Part shown: positions 46,403 through 58,564 of the stretch, in pieces | Layout: each line of letters starts with the position of its first letter | How positions within the stretch are numbered: position 1 is the stretch's first letter | From: Dipteris shenzhenensis | Taxonomy: Eukaryota; Polypodiophyta; Polypodiopsida; Gleicheniales | NCBI GenBank assembly: GCA_047967505.1 | Contig: CM106539.1 | Direction: 5' to 3' (one strand) | DNA length: 64,000 bases | Made by a program: the position numbers and the translations under genes | Notes under the pieces: model-generated | The model's input: only the letters and a program-made list of their open reading frames with translations | Databases searched by the model: none | Told to the model about the DNA's origin: nothing

Positions 46403-46462
46403 GGGTGGGGAGATGATAAAGAAAGGGAGATGGACTACGATGCAAGAAAGAAGAGAGTGTCT

Positions 46463-46610
46463 GCGGAGGAAGAACTAGGATAGAAGATTACTTGGTTATC
46501 AAGATGGATGAAAGAAGACTCTGAGAGTGTTTGCGGAAGGACTAGGATAGAAGAATACAAGTTAATGAGAAGCACTAGGATGCAAGAAAGAAGAGAGTGT
46601 CTGCAACATG
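46463..46610 (+). repeat. ACTAGGATAGAAGAATACAA repeat, block 1
   Basis: Units containing ACTAGGATAGAAGA(A/T)TAC, TTGGTTATCA(A/G)GATGGATGAAAG and GACTCTGAGAGTGTTTGCGG. The same units occur in the same orientation and in more copies at 58565-58960, about 12 kb away. Confidence 0.8.
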
Positions 46611-48698
46611 GATGATTTTTTCGCGTTAGTTTCATTAATAAGCGAAAGTTTTATATGGCTTGTGAAAGTTTATATGCTTTTATAAAAATAAGAGCTTAGT
46701 ATATTCGCCAGAATCTAAAACTAAAATTAAAAAAAGAGCTAGGTTTAGCCTTTAAGATTATAAAATTATAAATAAAGTCCATGAAAATTCACCAAAGTTT
46801 TATATAATAGATAAATATATTTGGAAACTTTCGCCAACATATTATATATACAATTTAGAAATTTGGGTGGATCTATAGAAGTAAGCACCAAAAGAAGACT
46901 TGTGCAATCAAGTATAATCTAGTGTTAACAGTTAATGTTTGCTAGAATGATAATAATGTAGAGGTTTTATCTATTTGAATATGAAGCCGTTTGATATTGC
47001 ATAAAATGTAAATGCAATCCGTAATCTAAAATACATGATCAATGAGCTCCTATGGTATATGTGATTTTAAACTTGCATTGGAGTCTTTAGATACTTTCCC
47101 TATATATATACTTATATAGTGATTATTTTCCTTTACTTGCTTCCTTCTTAATTTCCTATGGTTGTTTACCATGTAACTTTTTAATTTATCATTGTACCTT
47201 CTTACTCATTTGGACTCAGTGCAAATGAAAGGTGCTATCTATCTCCACATGCACCTTCAGTTACACACAACACCCACCAAACCACACCCGCTAACAGTTA
47301 TACACTGCCATCTTGGAGCCATTATGCACCGTTATGCACTGCCACCTTCTAGCTCTTATCCTTACATCCTCGCACTTGCACCTCACCTCTGTAACCCCTA
47401 TTTTTTGGTGCACTGAGCACTCCATCCTACTCTTTGCCTCCTTTTTTGAAATTCCTCCATCTCTATTAAGCTCCGGACTCCTTTGGTTATGCTTCACTAC
47501 ATCCCAACTTCATCAACCGACTTGTTGTCCTCCTCCTCCTTCTTACCATCTCAAGTGCCTTCCCTACCATGCCTCCTTCAAACAGGTTCTCTCCTTCTAC
47601 AAACAACCCATCCCTTCATTCAAGCCTCTATTTGTGTCCACTTGTAGCTCGGCTATCAGTGCGCCAACTTCTTGTGGGCTTTATTTTCTATGTTGCAGCC
47701 TTATCTCCTCTGCAATTCTACTACGTACTCCACATTCAAGGTCGTTACTCAACTCACAAGGTCTCGTTCTTCCCTCTCTTTCAACTGCTAGCACTATGGC
47801 TCTCATAGGCAGCTAGGCTATCCACTAGTACCTTGGTGCTGCTGTCCCTTTTCTGTGTGTTGATATAGTAGCTACGGCTTTTCGTTGGAGCTTTTTGTCA
47901 TAACAACTCCTCTTTTACTTTTAGCTTCTCGTCTGTCTCTTTTCTCACTAATTCCTCGCTAACTGTGGTGTCCTGTTACTTCCATTTGCACATTGAGCAA
48001 CCCTTCCATTGTTTGCAGCCTGCTATGTGTAGAGCATGTTCAGAAGCCCAGTATTTGAATACATGGACACAGATTTAAAGAAGTACATGGATCTTCATGG
48101 ATAGAGTAGTAACGGCACCCGGAATCCATTGCCAGTGAAACTGATTTGGGTCCATTCAATTGTATTACAGAAGCTCATAAATTCGAACTACGTAACGATT
48201 TATACTTGACAATTCTGGAAAACAAGTAGTTGCAAAGCTGTGGAATTATATATATAATATGAGACCATGGTGGCTTGCCACCAGCTACCCACTAGATCTT
48301 AAAGGAGTCCACCTATGGGATCACATTCTAGAGGTGGGGAGGAGGGCATTCCTTTTTCTAAGGTGTATTAATTAATTTGACTATTTTAATTTGATTATTT
48401 TTAAAGGAATGGGTTAAAGCCGACGGCGCTACCACTTAGGTGGTCATAATGTAGGCCGTTATGAGATATTAGGTTGTGACAGAGTGCAGCTTGGTCTTTT
48501 CTCTCGTAGATTGCCTTCCCCTCGTCTCCCATGCTCGACACCTTGTTCTTGGATCCTTGAGTTGGGACAAACAGCTATCATGAGTCATGACGCTTCGCCA
48601 TTTTGTGTAAGTTAGAGCCTGAAGGTGGTTTTATGGTCTCGTTACTTGTAGTGTTCTGTGTTGTAAAATATGGGTGTGATCACGAATCATGATTCACG
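46611..48698. other. Intergenic, no gene recognised
   Basis: Two overlapping plus-strand frames (about 47313-47816) have many Leu/Ser/Pro/Cys residues, no ATG context of note and no domain, so I do not call them. A TATA-like CCCTATATATATAC lies near 47098. Confidence 0.4.
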
Positions 48699-49435
48699 TT
48701 AGTAGTTAGTAGCTACGTTGTGTGCCAAAAGTTTGCAGATGGCGGAAGTTCGCTCATCTGCATTGTAGCGCTGCTTTCCTTCTCGAGGGTTTTGTGGACG
48801 CTGGGTCGTACTATCAATCGGGGGAGTGAAGTCCTGCGAGGATCTTGCATTTGAATAACTCGTTTGCTTGTTAGTCGATCTCCGTGCATCCTTTGCGTCT
48901 TCCAGGAAAGGGACGACTTTCTTTGCTTCAGCATGGCTTTCAAATGCACCTTGCTGCCTAGACCAATTTCGGCCCATCCTCATTGTATCTCTTCCGCTAT
49001 GACCATGTCGTATGATGTTTGGAGAGTCAGGTTCTCGCTGTCCAGTGCTCTCTCTTGCTATAGAATCTTTGGTCTCTAAGTCACCTACAAAATTTGGAGT
49101 TCTCCAATTGTGCAGAATCGACTTCCCCCCCACCTGCCAACCCCATCGTGTCGTCTCACCGAGAACCCCGAGCTTTTCAAGGTGGCTTCTAAAGTTCTCT
49201 CGTTGGTGATAATCTGTTGCGACTCCATCGTTGGGGTCCATGGCGACAAAGGTCTCTCGTCCCAAGTCCCAGCTCAACCTCGGATCAACGTTCGTCAATG
49301 GCTAGGATCTGAAAGAGCCTTTCATGACGGTCGCTCGTCTGGTGTCCCTGTAACCACTGCCACCGACTCTGGGATCATTCTGCACAACCGCTGCATCAGT
49401 TTTAGGCCCTTCCAGAGGCAAATCTAAGTTAGCAA
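48699..49435 (-). CDS. Hypothetical protein exon with one in-frame TAG
   Basis: A minus-strand frame opens at a possible acceptor (CTACAG, about 49484) and reads SPVLEPAPG, LDLPLEGPKTDAAVVQNDPR and MKGSFRS. It meets a TAG at 49302-49304, then continues LTNVDPRLSWDLGRETFVAM to a stop at 48699 (about 245 codons in all). The sequence is not low-complexity but I recognise no domain. CAG would fit the TAG. It lies head-to-head with the small plus-strand gene at 49712. It could be a decayed or mispredicted exon. Confidence 0.3.
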
Positions 49436-49711
49436 TCCCAGGAGCAGGCTCGAGAACAGGAGACTTGCGAGAGGGTACTGTAGATTAACTCACTCATGAG
49501 AGGGAGTTCACCGGGTTGCCCAACCTCCAACATGGCCGATTTTCTGCAGGAACACATTCGTATTACGAGAGTTAGCCACACAGCATAATACCAAAGCATC
49601 CTCCTTTACGCCCCTCCCTCGCTCGCGCTGCTACAATCCCTCTCAGGGAATCACACCATACACCGTGTGACCGTTGTTTTGTTCATCTCCAAGGACCGGG
49701 CTACGAGCACC

Positions 49712-49876
49712 ATGGGTGGTTGCACTAGTAAACCCAAAACATCTGAGTACGAGGGGTTGATGGATCCTCAAGCCCAGCGTCATGATGAGCTTGGAAGAAA
49801 CAGCATCGATACTGACACTAAGGGCATCGAAGCTGCTCAACATAGTCTAGAAGTCGGCTTGAAAAATATCGACTGA
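49712..49876 (+). CDS. Small 54-residue protein with N-myristoylation-type start
   Basis: ATG at 49712 in good plant context (GCACCATGGG). The protein begins MGGCTSKPKTSEYEG, which fits the N-myristoylation rule (Gly2, small residue/Ser at position 6) with Cys4 as a possible palmitoylation site, so membrane anchoring is plausible. The rest is hydrophilic (DTDTKGIEAAQHSLEVGLKN). It ends at a TGA at 49874. The frame may continue by splicing; I see no obvious second exon. Local base composition is less AT-rich than the neighbouring repeats. Confidence 0.45.
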   Translation: MGGCTSKPKTSEYEGLMDPQAQRHDELGRNSIDTDTKGIEAAQHSLEVGLKNID

Positions 49877-51480
49877 AACAACTGTTGTGCTTCCCCTCTG
49901 CAATTATTTCCTGCAGTAAGCACTGAGGGATTTCTCAGATTGCCTTCATTGGGTGCACTGCTCCCTGCGTTACTGTGTGTCGAGACCGAAACTTAGTCAT
50001 TGTTGGCATCTCCTTTTGTGGATTATGTTATATGTCAATAGTAGTACATCGAGGTTTCCCTATGGCATTAACTTGATCATGCACCACCTTTCATTGACAC
50101 CACCTTTGATTGAGAGCACAATCTGCACTGCGCAGAGCTTTTCTTTTTGATATAATAATATATCCAGACAATCGACTCCCTCCATCAACCATCCACTACT
50201 GATCACCGCCCTGTTGATCGATGCAGCCCGAATCATGCTCTCAGCAAAAGGGCCGGCACCCTTCTTCTCTGTCTCTCTCGTGATCCAGCAGTGATGATCT
50301 TTTCTGCATCTTTCGATTAGCAGCGTCACAATTTTTCATATGTGAGTATCCCACTCAGGCATCTCTCCCTCTAATTTTAGATGTGTAGATTTCTCGTCCG
50401 ATTAGTGTTTTTTTTTGAGCTAGTTCTTTGATTCTTTGAGTCGTTAATTCACTGTATAATCCAAGTGTTGGGGTTGCTATGTTTCTATGTGGTAGTGTAT
50501 GTAAAGTTGCTTGGTAGTCTCCAAAGTACTGATCAGTGCATTGAAGATGTATTCAGATACATAAATTTGAATTTGTGGCTGCCAACAGGTCGAGCTTTGA
50601 GGGAGATTAGGGGCTGTTGATGTGTTGAAATCAGCTACTGTTGGTTGTTGGTTGTGCCAGGCAAAATCTGGTGAGAACTCAGATCATTGCCTCTTTCTTG
50701 GTTTGTTCTACAAGCTCACGGATGCCCTTAGCGATTGAAGTTTTTTCTCTACCCTCCAATGATGACGTTCTCTATTAATTTGCATATTTGTAGAGACACG
50801 ATGACAAAATTCTCTCTTAATCTACGTTGTAGCTTGGTGATGTTCTCTCTTCATCTGCATAGTTGTAGGCTGCTTGTAGAAATACAAACTCATTATGCAT
50901 AAAAGAAATACAAACTCTTTCGTACATACTACAGAACATTGTCAGACATATGAAGGGGGTAATACACAATAACATTCATGTCATTCCCTAGAAAGAATGG
51001 GCATTATCCTTCCTTAAGAAATAGGTGTGTGAGCCATGGCAAAGCTTAATGATAAAGCAGGAAGCTTACCAGATGTGATTCTTAAAATCTGGAGTAGAAG
51101 GGAGCACCTTCATTGCTCAACATGCTCAGAAGTCTAGAAAAAAGAAACAAGAAAAACTACTTGCAAAAAGTAGCCACTCTTAAAGTACATAGGAATAAAT
51201 GCATACATCTGCATAAGCTAGCATCGTGCAGCATCCTCTAAAGACATAAAATGGAATTCAATCTGTAGTCTTTGATGAAGAGGAACCTTTTCCAATAGAC
51301 CCTTATCTATGTCTATTTGAATTTTGGTCTTTCATACACCATAGCCACTAGCTGTAGAGGATTGACTATAGTAGGGAAAGAATTAAGGCTGACATATAGG
51401 CAGCAGATCTGCTGCCACATGGGTAGCAAGTCTTTTTTAATGTATTTATTGGTGCATTGTATAGAGTAAGTTAAAATTAG
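49877..51480. other. Intergenic, possible 3' UTR then no gene seen
   Basis: No coding frame with a domain. AATAATATAT at about 50152 is A/T-rich enough to serve as a plant poly(A) signal for the small gene, but this is speculation. Confidence 0.35.
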
Positions 51481-51489
51481 TTTGGCATG

Positions 51490-53390
51490 CTTTATGTAGT
51501 GTAGTATTATGATTTCAAACATGAAATAAGGGCTTGGTTCAAGAAGTGGTGTCTGGTTCGTGCGCTCACAAGGCAGGGGGCTAAGAGGCACCACGACCTA
51601 GGACCAAGTTTCTTAGATCTAGTCGACAAGCTGAAGAAATGTATGCTTATATATTTTTTAAAAGTTTCTGTTGTGAATATGCATATGCATCATTGTCTGT
51701 GATGTGCTCTTTCTTTTTTAATGTATTTATTGGTGCATTGTATAGAGTAAGTTGAAATTGGTTTGGCATGCTTTATGTAGTGTAGTATTATGATTTCAAA
51801 CATGAAATAAGGGCTTGGTTCAGGAAGTGGTGTCTGGTTCCTGCGCTCACAAGGTAGGGGGCTACGAGGCACCACGACCTAGGACCAAGTTTCTTAGATC
51901 TAGTTAACAAGCTAAAGAAATGTATGCTTATATATTTTTTAAAAGATTCTGTTGTGAATATGCATATGCATCATTGTCTATGATGTGCTCTTTCTTTTTT
52001 AATGTATTTATTGGTGCATTGTATAGAGTAAGTTGAAATTGGTTTGGCATGCTTTATGCAGTGTAGTTATATGATTTCAAACATGAAATAAGGGCTTGGT
52101 TCAGGAAGTGGTGTCTAGTTCCTGCGCTCATAAGGCAGGGGGCTAAGAGGCACCACGACCTAGGACCAAGTTTCTTAGATCTAGTTAACAAGCTAAAGAA
52201 ATGTATGCTTATGTAGTGTAGTATTATGATTTCAAACATGAAATAAGGGCTTGGTTCAGGAAGTGGTGTCTGGTTCCTACGCTCACAAGGCAGGGGGCTA
52301 AGAGGCACCACGACCTAGGACCAAGTTTCTTAGATCTAGTTGACAAGCTGAAGAAATGTATGCTTATGTAGTGTAGTATTATGATTTCAAACATGAAATA
52401 AGGGCTTGGTTCAGGAAGTGGTGTCTGGTTCCTGCGCTCACAAGGCAGGGGGCTAAGAGGCACCATGACCTAGGACCAAGTTTCTTAGATCTAGTTGACA
52501 AGCTGAAGAAATGTATGCTTATATATTTTTTAAAAGTTTCTGTTGTGAATATGCATATGCATCATTGCCTGTGATGTGCTCTTTCTTTTTTAATGTATTT
52601 ATTGGTGCATTGTATAGAGTAAGTTGAAATTGGTTTGGCATGCTTTATGTAGTGTAGTATTATGATTTCAAACATGAAATAAGGGCTTGGTTCAAGAAGT
52701 GGTGTCTGGTTCCTGTGCTCACAAGGTAGGGGGCTAAGAGGCACCACGACCTAGGACCTAGTTTCTTAGATCTAGTTGACAAGCTGAAGAAATGTATGCT
52801 TATGTAGTGTAGTATTATGATTTCAAACATGAAATAAGGGCTTGGTTCAGGAAGTGGTGTCTAGTTCCTACACTCACAAGGCAGGGGCTAAGAGGCACCA
52901 CAACCTAGGACCAAGTTTCTTAGATCTAGTTGACAAGCTAAAGAAATGTATGCTTATGTAGTGTAGTATTATGATTTCAAACATGAAATAAGGGCTTGGT
53001 TCAGGAAGTGGTGTCTGGTTCCTATGCTCACAAGGCAGGGGGCTAAGAGGCACCATGACCTAGGACCAAGTTTCTTAGATCTAGTTGACAAGCTAAAGAA
53101 ATGTATGCTTATATATTTTTTAAAAGTTTCTGTTGTGAATATGCATATGCATCATTGCCTGTGATGTGCTCTTTATTTTTTAATGTATTTATTGGTGCAT
53201 TGTATAGAGTAAGTTGAAATTGGTTTGGCATGCTTTATGTAGTGTAGTATTATGATTTCAAACATGAAATAAGGGCTTGGTTCAGGAAGTGGTGTCTGGT
53301 TCCTGCGCTCACAAGGTAGGGGGCTAAGAGGCACCATGACCTAGGACCAAGTTCCTTAGTTGTAGCTGACAACTGGCAAAAATATATGCT
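51490..53390. repeat. Higher-order tandem repeat (units of ~281 and ~155 bp)
   Basis: The landmark GTAGTGTAGTATTATGATTT occurs at about 51496, 51777, 52060, 52212, 52368, 52649, 52803, 52958 and 53239. Spacings are 281, 283, 152, 156, 281, 154, 155 and 281. Long units carry an extra ~126 bp (ATATGCATATGCATCATTG through GTTTGGCATGCTTTATG). The order is L-L-S-S-L-S-S-L, so S-S-L forms a ~590-bp higher-order unit present twice. Minus-strand frames (MVPLSPLPCERRNQTPL) repeat with it and are not genes. The array ends 200 bp before the kinase gene. Confidence 0.9.
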
Positions 53391-53589
53391 TATTTATTTT
53401 TTAAAAGTTTCCGTTGTGAATATGTAGCTAGCATTATTGTTTGGTATGCATGATGTGATGTGATTATTCTTTTTTTAATAAGTTGATATCAATTTCATGT
53501 ATGGTGGGCTATGATAAAGTTGTTCCATTTCTTAGATTTAGAACTATTTTTTAATGCTCTTTTGTTTTGATCCTACATATGGTTTAGGG

Positions 53590-55172
53590 ATGGAAGGATC
53601 TAAGCATAAGGCGATTGATTTTGAGTTATCTAAAGGACAGCGGAAGTATGTCAATCAAGTCCTTCGAGATGAGCTTCTTGCAGAGATAAATAACATGAGT
53701 GCAAAGGAGATGGAGATGACCATAGAAAGCACTTCTAGATTGCATACTCTAAAGTATAAAGTTGTTTTGAATACAAGGCGTCAAGTAGAACTAGATCCTA
53801 ATAGGAAACACCTTGTAGGGATCACAAAATGGGACATTGATGTTATGCTATGGGTAGAGAGCAAGATTGGGAATGTCTTGGCCCCGTTTAATGAAGCATG
53901 CGCAAGGAACCCAACATTTGCAAATGATATTAATGAGGAAAAGATGCATTTATGGAATTCCTTTTGCGCTAAAAATAAGACAAAGGTTATAAAGTCGGAT
54001 GTAAAAACCATACTAGCTGTAAGTTGGGAGAAAAAGTCAGCAATTGCTTTCGGAAGGGCGGAGGAAGTAGCAAAAGGAGAAGAAAGTGCAAGGATTTTGA
54101 ATAGAAAAACACGAGAAGTACAAGGTAGTGATTCTCAAAAGCTACAGATTAAAGCAAGTCATATAAGCAATGTGTCCTTCATGATGTACATAACTGAAAA
54201 TGAGATCCAAGTTGGTGAAAAGATAGGTTCTGGCACATATGGATTTGTCTACAAAGTACAACTCACAGGTGCTCCAGGATTATTACAGCATATATGCTAT
54301 GCTGGAAAGCAATATAAGGGTGACATAGGGGATCGTACACGAGAGGCAAGGAAGGAGGCACAAATGCAAATTCGGCATCCTGTGCTTGTTCGTGTTATTG
54401 CAACAACTCCAGAAGAGCCCTTATGGACTATCACACCATATTTTAATGGTGGTAGCTTGATGGACTTCATGAGAACTTTACCATATGAGCAAGGCAGGTT
54501 TAGGTGCTATGTTGACATAGTCCTAAAAAGAGGCAAAGAAATGAAGGCAAGGGCACAAGGAACATTGGAAGATGTATGCACAAGGGAGCAAATAGAGCAA
54601 ATTAACTACTTTAGTTCAAATGTGCACCACATTATACATGCACTCATTGCTGGACTAGCAAGGTTACATAAGGGTCAGTGGATTCATACAGACTTACATC
54701 CTAGTAACATTTTGTTAGATTTCACAGCAAATGGTGCATGTAGAGTTGGCATAATTGATTGGGGGATGGCACTAGTTTCTTCAGAGACTAGAAAAGCCTT
54801 TAAGGATATGAAGAAGACACCTCTAGAGACTGACCAACAATTTACACAAAGGAAGCATAAGAAAGAGCAAGAGCATGCCTGAAAGAAGTGGTTTGCACTT
54901 GAGCTTCAATGTTTTTCTAGGAGAGGTGTGTATAGCCCTCAGTCAGACATATATGCATTAGGATGGATAATTCAGAGATTATACAGTTTTGGGAAGATGC
55001 AATTGGGTATTTTGAACAGTCTCGCCACATGCCTGATAGTGCACTATTAAAGTGTATTAAAAGACATGCCTTTGAAAAGATGATGACTGAGAATTCTTTA
55101 GAGAGAATAGCACTTATGGATACCTATAGAATCCTATCAACATTTGGATGTAATGCAAGTCTAGCAATGTGA
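53590..55172 (+). pseudogene. Protein kinase-domain gene, decayed, beside a hAT transposase
   Basis: The start chosen is MEGSKHKAIDFELSKGQ after a TTTAG acceptor-like site. An N-terminal region of ~205 residues has no recognised domain. A protein kinase domain follows: Gly-rich loop IGSGTYGFVYK (residue ~211), a Lys in YAGKQYKG, HPVLVRVIATTPEEPLW, catalytic loop HTDLHPSNILLD (~366) and IIDWGMA (~387), where DFG is DWG. A 30-residue Lys-rich insert comes next. An in-frame TGA at 54880-54882 (CGA would give Arg) precedes SDIYALGWIIQRL, and a frameshift near 54985 moves to FWEDAIGYFEQSRHMPDSAL with the end at 55172. HTDLHPSN differs from the usual HRDLKPxN of receptor kinases, so this is not an ordinary plant receptor kinase. 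It is probably an element-borne or captured kinase. Confidence 0.75.
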
Positions 55173-55568
55173 CCCCTTGATGAGATGAATGTTGCTTTGA
55201 AGCTAGCAACATAGAAAATATACTCAGTCTACCTTTAAATGTTGCTTTGGATGTAATGCAAGTCTAACAATGCAGCCCCTTGATGAGATGAATGTTGCTT
55301 TGAAGCTAGCAATATCTTGTTGTTGTATTCATGTGGTGGACTTATATTCATTTTGTATTCATATAGTAGATTTGTATGAAAATAAATTAAAGTATTTCTT
55401 CTCTTGGAAGGTGTGTTATACTTGATTTGCAACACACTTGAAGTGCACATAATTTTATAAAATTAAGAATTATTATGCTATTTTTTCAGCATGTGTTTAG
55501 AGAAAAGAAATTATGTTCTATTTTATGCTCAACTAATAAAGACATAATTTTTTAAACAGGTACTTATC
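55173..55568. other. Spacer between kinase and hAT genes
   Basis: Contains a ~75-bp direct duplication (GTAATGCAAGTCTA and GATGAGATGAATGTTGCTTTG at 55150-55205 and 55254-55310). A likely splice acceptor (TTTTTTAAACAG) at 55549-55560 precedes the hAT ATG. Confidence 0.6.
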
Positions 55569-58202
55569 ATGGGAAGAAAGAAGAAAGTTCAAGCTCTAGA
55601 GAAAAATACAAAAATGACATCTTTCTTATTACCTTCTACATCATTGGGCACTAATATAAACATGTCTACAACATCAAGTACACCAGAGAATTTACTCTCA
55701 AGTTCATCATCCATGAATCATGAAGCAATTTATGGGACTCCTGAACATGCTCCGGGCACAATGCATCATGCTAGAAATCAATGTTCTAGATCACTACTTA
55801 ACGATGATAGTTTTAACAGGGATTTGAGTTTTCAAGTCTTGGACGCAGGGAAGATAGGATCACAAAACTGTAATCAAGGGAATGCAATTGGAATTGAAAA
55901 TTCATCAGCTAGCACATCATTGACAAATAATGAGGTAGTGGATTTAACTGGATTGGAAAGTGGAAAAATGTCAGAAACAGTATCATCAATGTCAACACCA
56001 ACTGAAGAAGCCATTGATAATGCATCACAAGGTTGCAACTCTTCAAGTAAGCGGAAGAGAAAGAGAGCTTGGGATATTCGTAGGAATTTTCAAGAAGATT
56101 GGGTAGCCAAATATCCTTGGTTAGACGTAGAACAAGTGGACACTGGGGATGCACCAAAGTGGGCCATTTGTAAAATATGCACATGGGCAAGGAAAAAGGA
56201 GGCACGGTTACAATTGAAGATTGATACAATTGAGAAGCATTGTAGGAAGGTTTACAAGACTGTATAAGATACAAGTAATGAAAAGAAAGTGATCAAAGAA
56301 TGGGACAAGGAAAATAACCGCCACTTAAAAAATGAGATTGAGTACAATAAGTTCTTGCTTGCACAAGAGTCTAGCAGAAATAAAAGTGAAGGATCATTGA
56401 AAAATCATTGGGAATGTATCGATGATCAGGTTGATAGAGAAAAGATAGTGCAATTCTCAACTATCATGCAAATATTGAAGCAAGGCCACTCACTGATAGA
56501 CTTCTTGGGTTACCAATCATATCTTCAATTTTTTGATGTTCCTAATTTGGCAAGCATGCATTGGTCAAGGAGTAGTGCAACAGATATGGCTAACCACATG
56601 AACCAAGTCATAATTGATGATTTAAAGGAGACTTTAAAACTTGCAGACTTTTTTTCTGTGTCATTGGATGAGTACACAGCTGTGGATACTACATCGTGGT
56701 TGGGAATGCATTTGTACATGGTGGAAAACAATAAGAGAAAACCATATTTTTTACATGTACACAAACTTGATTCAGAATCCAATGCTAATAACTTAGTGCA
56801 AGTTTTGATCCAAGCTTTAAAAGAGTATGGAGGTGTGACAGAGTCTGAGATGGTCAAGAAACTTGTTTGTTTTGCATGTGATGGTGCTTTAGTCTTGCAA
56901 GGTTGTCGGAATGGTGTCTCTGTACAAATAGAAACAAAATATGCTCCTTATTGTGTTGGGATACATTGTATGGCTCATCACACAAATCTAGCTTACAAAG
57001 TTGTGTCCACATTTCCATCAGTACAACGAATCGAGACATTGGTTAAAAAAAGCTACTCTTACTTTTGCAAGAGTCCAAAAAGATACAATCAATTTAGAGT
57101 TATTGCAGAAGCAGTGGGTACAAAAGGGAGGAAGATTTTGAAAAATGTGGATACTAGATGGATATCTTTGGTTCAGCCAGTGAAAAGATTATGGGATGAA
57201 TACAAGACTTTGGTCTATTTAATGCACATGGAGGTAGAAGAAGAGGTTGAAAAGGCAGATATTTTGTATCATAAACTGACCAACATACATTCGATATTGG
57301 GATTGTGTGGAATTATTCCATTTTTAGACAAAATGAATATGTTGAGTAATATGTTGCAATCGAAGGATATTTATATCAATGAATATGTCAAGGTAATAAA
57401 ACTCACTAATTTGAGTATAACAACAGTATACGATAAGAAGTCAAGCTCCAGTTTTCAAGACGAGAAATTGTTCAAAGATTGGAAAAGTTTAATAGACCTA
57501 GATGGGGATTCCTCACTTTTAACATGTGACCAGGAAGGATATGTTTGCCTTCGTGCAAACAATCGGATTTTCAGGATGACAAGAGAAAACAAACGACACA
57601 AAAGACTACAATACATTAAAAAAGAGGCTTTTTTAAAGAAAGTACAAACGGTGAAAAATGCCCTTAGTGAAGTTGCAAGTGCAGTGGTAGATGAGATTAG
57701 AAGTAGGTTTCCACAAAATGACCTAATGGAAGCATTTACCATCCTATTTCCACATTTTTGGGTCAATGGATCTTATGAAAATATCAAAGCAGATGGTTTG
57801 TTGGATTTTGGAAAGCTTTATTCACAGTCTTCCCTTTTTGGAGAAGTCATGCACCAGCAAAGTAATTTAATGGAAAATGTTCAAATGCAAGGTTCGATGG
57901 TTTGGCTTTGGAACGAGCTCTCTCGCAGTACATTCCTACAAGATAACATTTCTGAGTACTTTAAGCTTGCAAATTTATGTCAAACCTTTATTCTTGGCTT
58001 AGTTGAGGATGAAAGGTGTTTTAGTACTCTCGGTTACTTGAAAAATAAGCTTCATAATAAGCTAGATGATAACTTAGATCTTAGCTTGAAATTATATTCT
58101 TATTCTTATGATGTTAGTAGATTTCTGTATGATAGAGCATTAGCACTCTGGAAGTCAAGCTGTAAAAGAAAAGGCTATAATTATCTTTTTTGGACTATTT
58201 AA
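55569..58202 (+). pseudogene. hAT-superfamily transposase, full length with a single TAA
   Basis: One frame of 878 codons broken only by TAA at 56265-56267 (CAA would give Gln). It begins MGRKKKVQALEKN (possible NLS). A BED/TTF-like zinc finger follows (CKICTWARKK, then IEKHCRKV, about residues 200-228). Then come the hAT catalytic signs: SLDEYTAVDTTSWLG (first Asp, ~364), CFACDGALVLQGCRNG (second Asp, ~436), HCMAHHTNLA, VDTRWISLV (~527) and the C-terminal VEDERCFSTLGYLKNKLHNKL (Glu ~812, dimerisation region). It resembles the DUF4371/ZNF862-like hAT branch. It lies 400 bp downstream of the kinase gene on the same strand, and could be re-opened by one base change, so it is recent. No TIRs or 8-bp target duplicates located. 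Confidence 0.9.
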
Positions 58203-58564
58203 ACTAGACTTTGAGAATTTTCTTCCCCCATTGGATTTGAAGGATATTCATTATCCTTAACCAATTTTATGTTTTGCATACTCTACAGTATCCTAAATGC
58301 TAGCTATTTCATGTATTTTGAAATTATGTAAAACAGAAAAGACAGAGTTTTTAATATAACTAGTTTTTAATATATTTGTAAAAATTGAAAGTTTTTTAAA
58401 TGTCCTAGAATATTTAGCCAAGTTTTGAAACAAAAATTATAACAAAAGATATAATTCGCCAATTCTTTGAAACTTTTAAAAATAATTTATGAAAAATTTT
58501 GCCAGTATATTATAATAATATATTTCTATACCTTCGATAAAAACATCCCTGGTCTGCAAAAGAA
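58203..58564. other. AT-rich 3' flank of the hAT gene
   Basis: No gene. Contains TTCGCCAATTC/AAAGTTTT strings that resemble the flank of repeat block 1 near 46640-46840. Confidence 0.45.

Noticed and set aside
47313-47816. 167-codon Leu/Ser/Pro-rich frame
   Set aside because: No recognisable domain, overlapping alternative frame of similar quality, and no supporting start or splice context.
51313-53056. Repeated minus-strand frames starting MVPLSPLPCERRNQTPL
   Set aside because: They repeat exactly with the tandem array and are truncated in each unit; no domain and no conservation beyond the DNA repeat.
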